Source: Streptomyces sp. 7-21 (lineage in GTDB: Bacteria; Actinomycetota; Actinomycetes; Streptomycetales; Streptomycetaceae). From it: a stretch of DNA of 64,000 nt. The stretch is from positions 248,001 through 312,000 of the forward strand of contig NZ_JAERRL010000005.1 in the NCBI RefSeq assembly GCF_016741785.1, in the 5' to 3' direction. How positions within the stretch are numbered: position 1 is the stretch's first letter; every line of letters starts with the position of its first letter. Below are positions 63,635-64,000 of the stretch, piece by piece. The notes beneath the pieces are model-generated. The model searched no databases, was not told the origin of the DNA, and saw only the letters and a list, made by a program, of their open reading frames with translations. The position numbers and the translations under genes were made by a program.

Positions 63635-64000
63635 TGACCCCACCTCAGCCATCACCCGACCACGACACTGATCGCGACACGGACCACACCGCCGGCGCCG
63701 GCGGTGCCCACGGCCCCGCCCCCGCCTCGCGGCATGACCCCTGGGCCGCGCCCCCGCCCGCCGGGGATGACGCCGGGCCCGCGGCGGCGGGCCGGTGGCG
63801 CGGCGAGATAGCCGAGGGGCTGGCGGTGGCGGCGGCGGTCGCCGCCGTGACCGGCGTGGCGCTGGGACTGCTGTGGCTGTGGCTGGCGCCGCGCGTGCCG
63901 CTCGTCTACGACGGCGAGGCCGTGCTGCTCAGCAACGCCGAGGGCGAGGAGGCCATCGGCGCCGACGGCACGTTCCTGCTGCTGGGCCTCGGGCTCGGCG
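63634..64000 (+). CDS. DUF2567-domain membrane protein (partial)
   Basis: The first 122 codons of a gene that runs off the window. A His/Asp/Pro-rich start (about residues 1-60) is followed by a membrane helix (LAVAAAVAAVTGVALGLLW near 62-80) and the DUF2567-type block WLAPRVPLVYDGEAVLL with EGEEAIGADGTFLLLGLG. GTG 63634 directly follows a -10 hexamer. Function unknown; such proteins are common in Streptomyces. Confidence 0.75.
   Translation, partial: MTPPQPSPDHDTDRDTDHTAGAGGAHGPAPASRHDPWAAPPPAGDDAGPAAAGRWRGEIAEGLAVAAAVAAVTGVALGLLWLWLAPRVPLVYDGEAVLLSNAEGEEAIGADGTFLLLGLGLG

Overview
The window is about 64 kb of very GC-rich DNA with GTG starts, dense gene packing and typical actinobacterial gene content. 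The strict dcw order, SepF/YggT/DivIVA, a PASTA kinase, class II DAHP synthase, translational T-box and TPP elements, and TTA codons confined to one accessory patch point to Streptomyces or a very close relative. This is inference from gene content, not a database match. No rRNA, tRNA, CRISPR array, insertion sequence or prophage was seen. The conserved backbone parallels the mycobacterial stretch from the Rv2182c-like acyltransferase through aroG, pknL, Rv2175c and metF to the dcw cluster and wag31.

Layout. 1-2750: acyltransferase and a MacS-like two-component pair. 2715-6361: a TrpE-TrpG fusion behind a trp attenuator, divergent from class II DAHP synthase, so two aromatic amino acid control points lie back to back. 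6550-9080: a molybdopterin oxidoreductase, endonuclease IV and a secreted SLT-domain protein. 9340-12583: a PASTA Ser/Thr kinase and a DUF4190/Septum_form membrane protein. 12639-17424: thiamine genes (thiO-thiS-thiG behind a TPP riboswitch, and thiE), with a ferredoxin-reductase-like flavoprotein and an Rv2175c-like DNA-binding protein. 17497-22017: metF, a low-complexity membrane protein, a HEPN protein with a candidate DNA-damage promoter, a methyltransferase and a DUF3040 protein. 22194-26913: a MoxR, DUF58, transglutaminase operon on the minus strand. 27047-27559: beta-carbonic anhydrase.

27814-45553 is the division and cell-wall (dcw) cluster: rsmH, ftsL, ftsI, murE, murF, mraY, murD, ftsW, murG, ftsQ, ftsZ, pgeF, yggS, sepF, yggT, divIVA. 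Most of the first genes overlap by 4-8 bases. murC, ftsA and mraZ are not present. These genes build lipid II in the cytoplasm, flip and polymerise it, and organise the septum and the polar growth zone.

45683-51538 carries ileS (GXHH signature motif, T-box leader), a TraR/DksA zinc-finger protein, lspA and an RluD-type pseudouridine synthase. 51510-55072 holds an MscS channel, a dienelactone-hydrolase-like protein, a membrane-anchored DsbA-like protein and a membrane protein. 55155-56272 is the only clearly accessory patch: a TTA-containing lipoprotein gene and a decayed DUF1023 hydrolase gene. 56293-64000 has dnaE, a 49-residue conserved basic protein, a NYN-domain protein, an ABC-2 exporter pair and the start of a DUF2567 protein.

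Regulation is the richest part of the window. A leader-peptide attenuator, a TPP riboswitch, a T-box, a candidate RecA-independent DNA-damage promoter, many very GC-rich terminators and about ten starts placed 6-8 bases behind a -10 hexamer (leaderless mRNA pattern) can all be read from the sequence.
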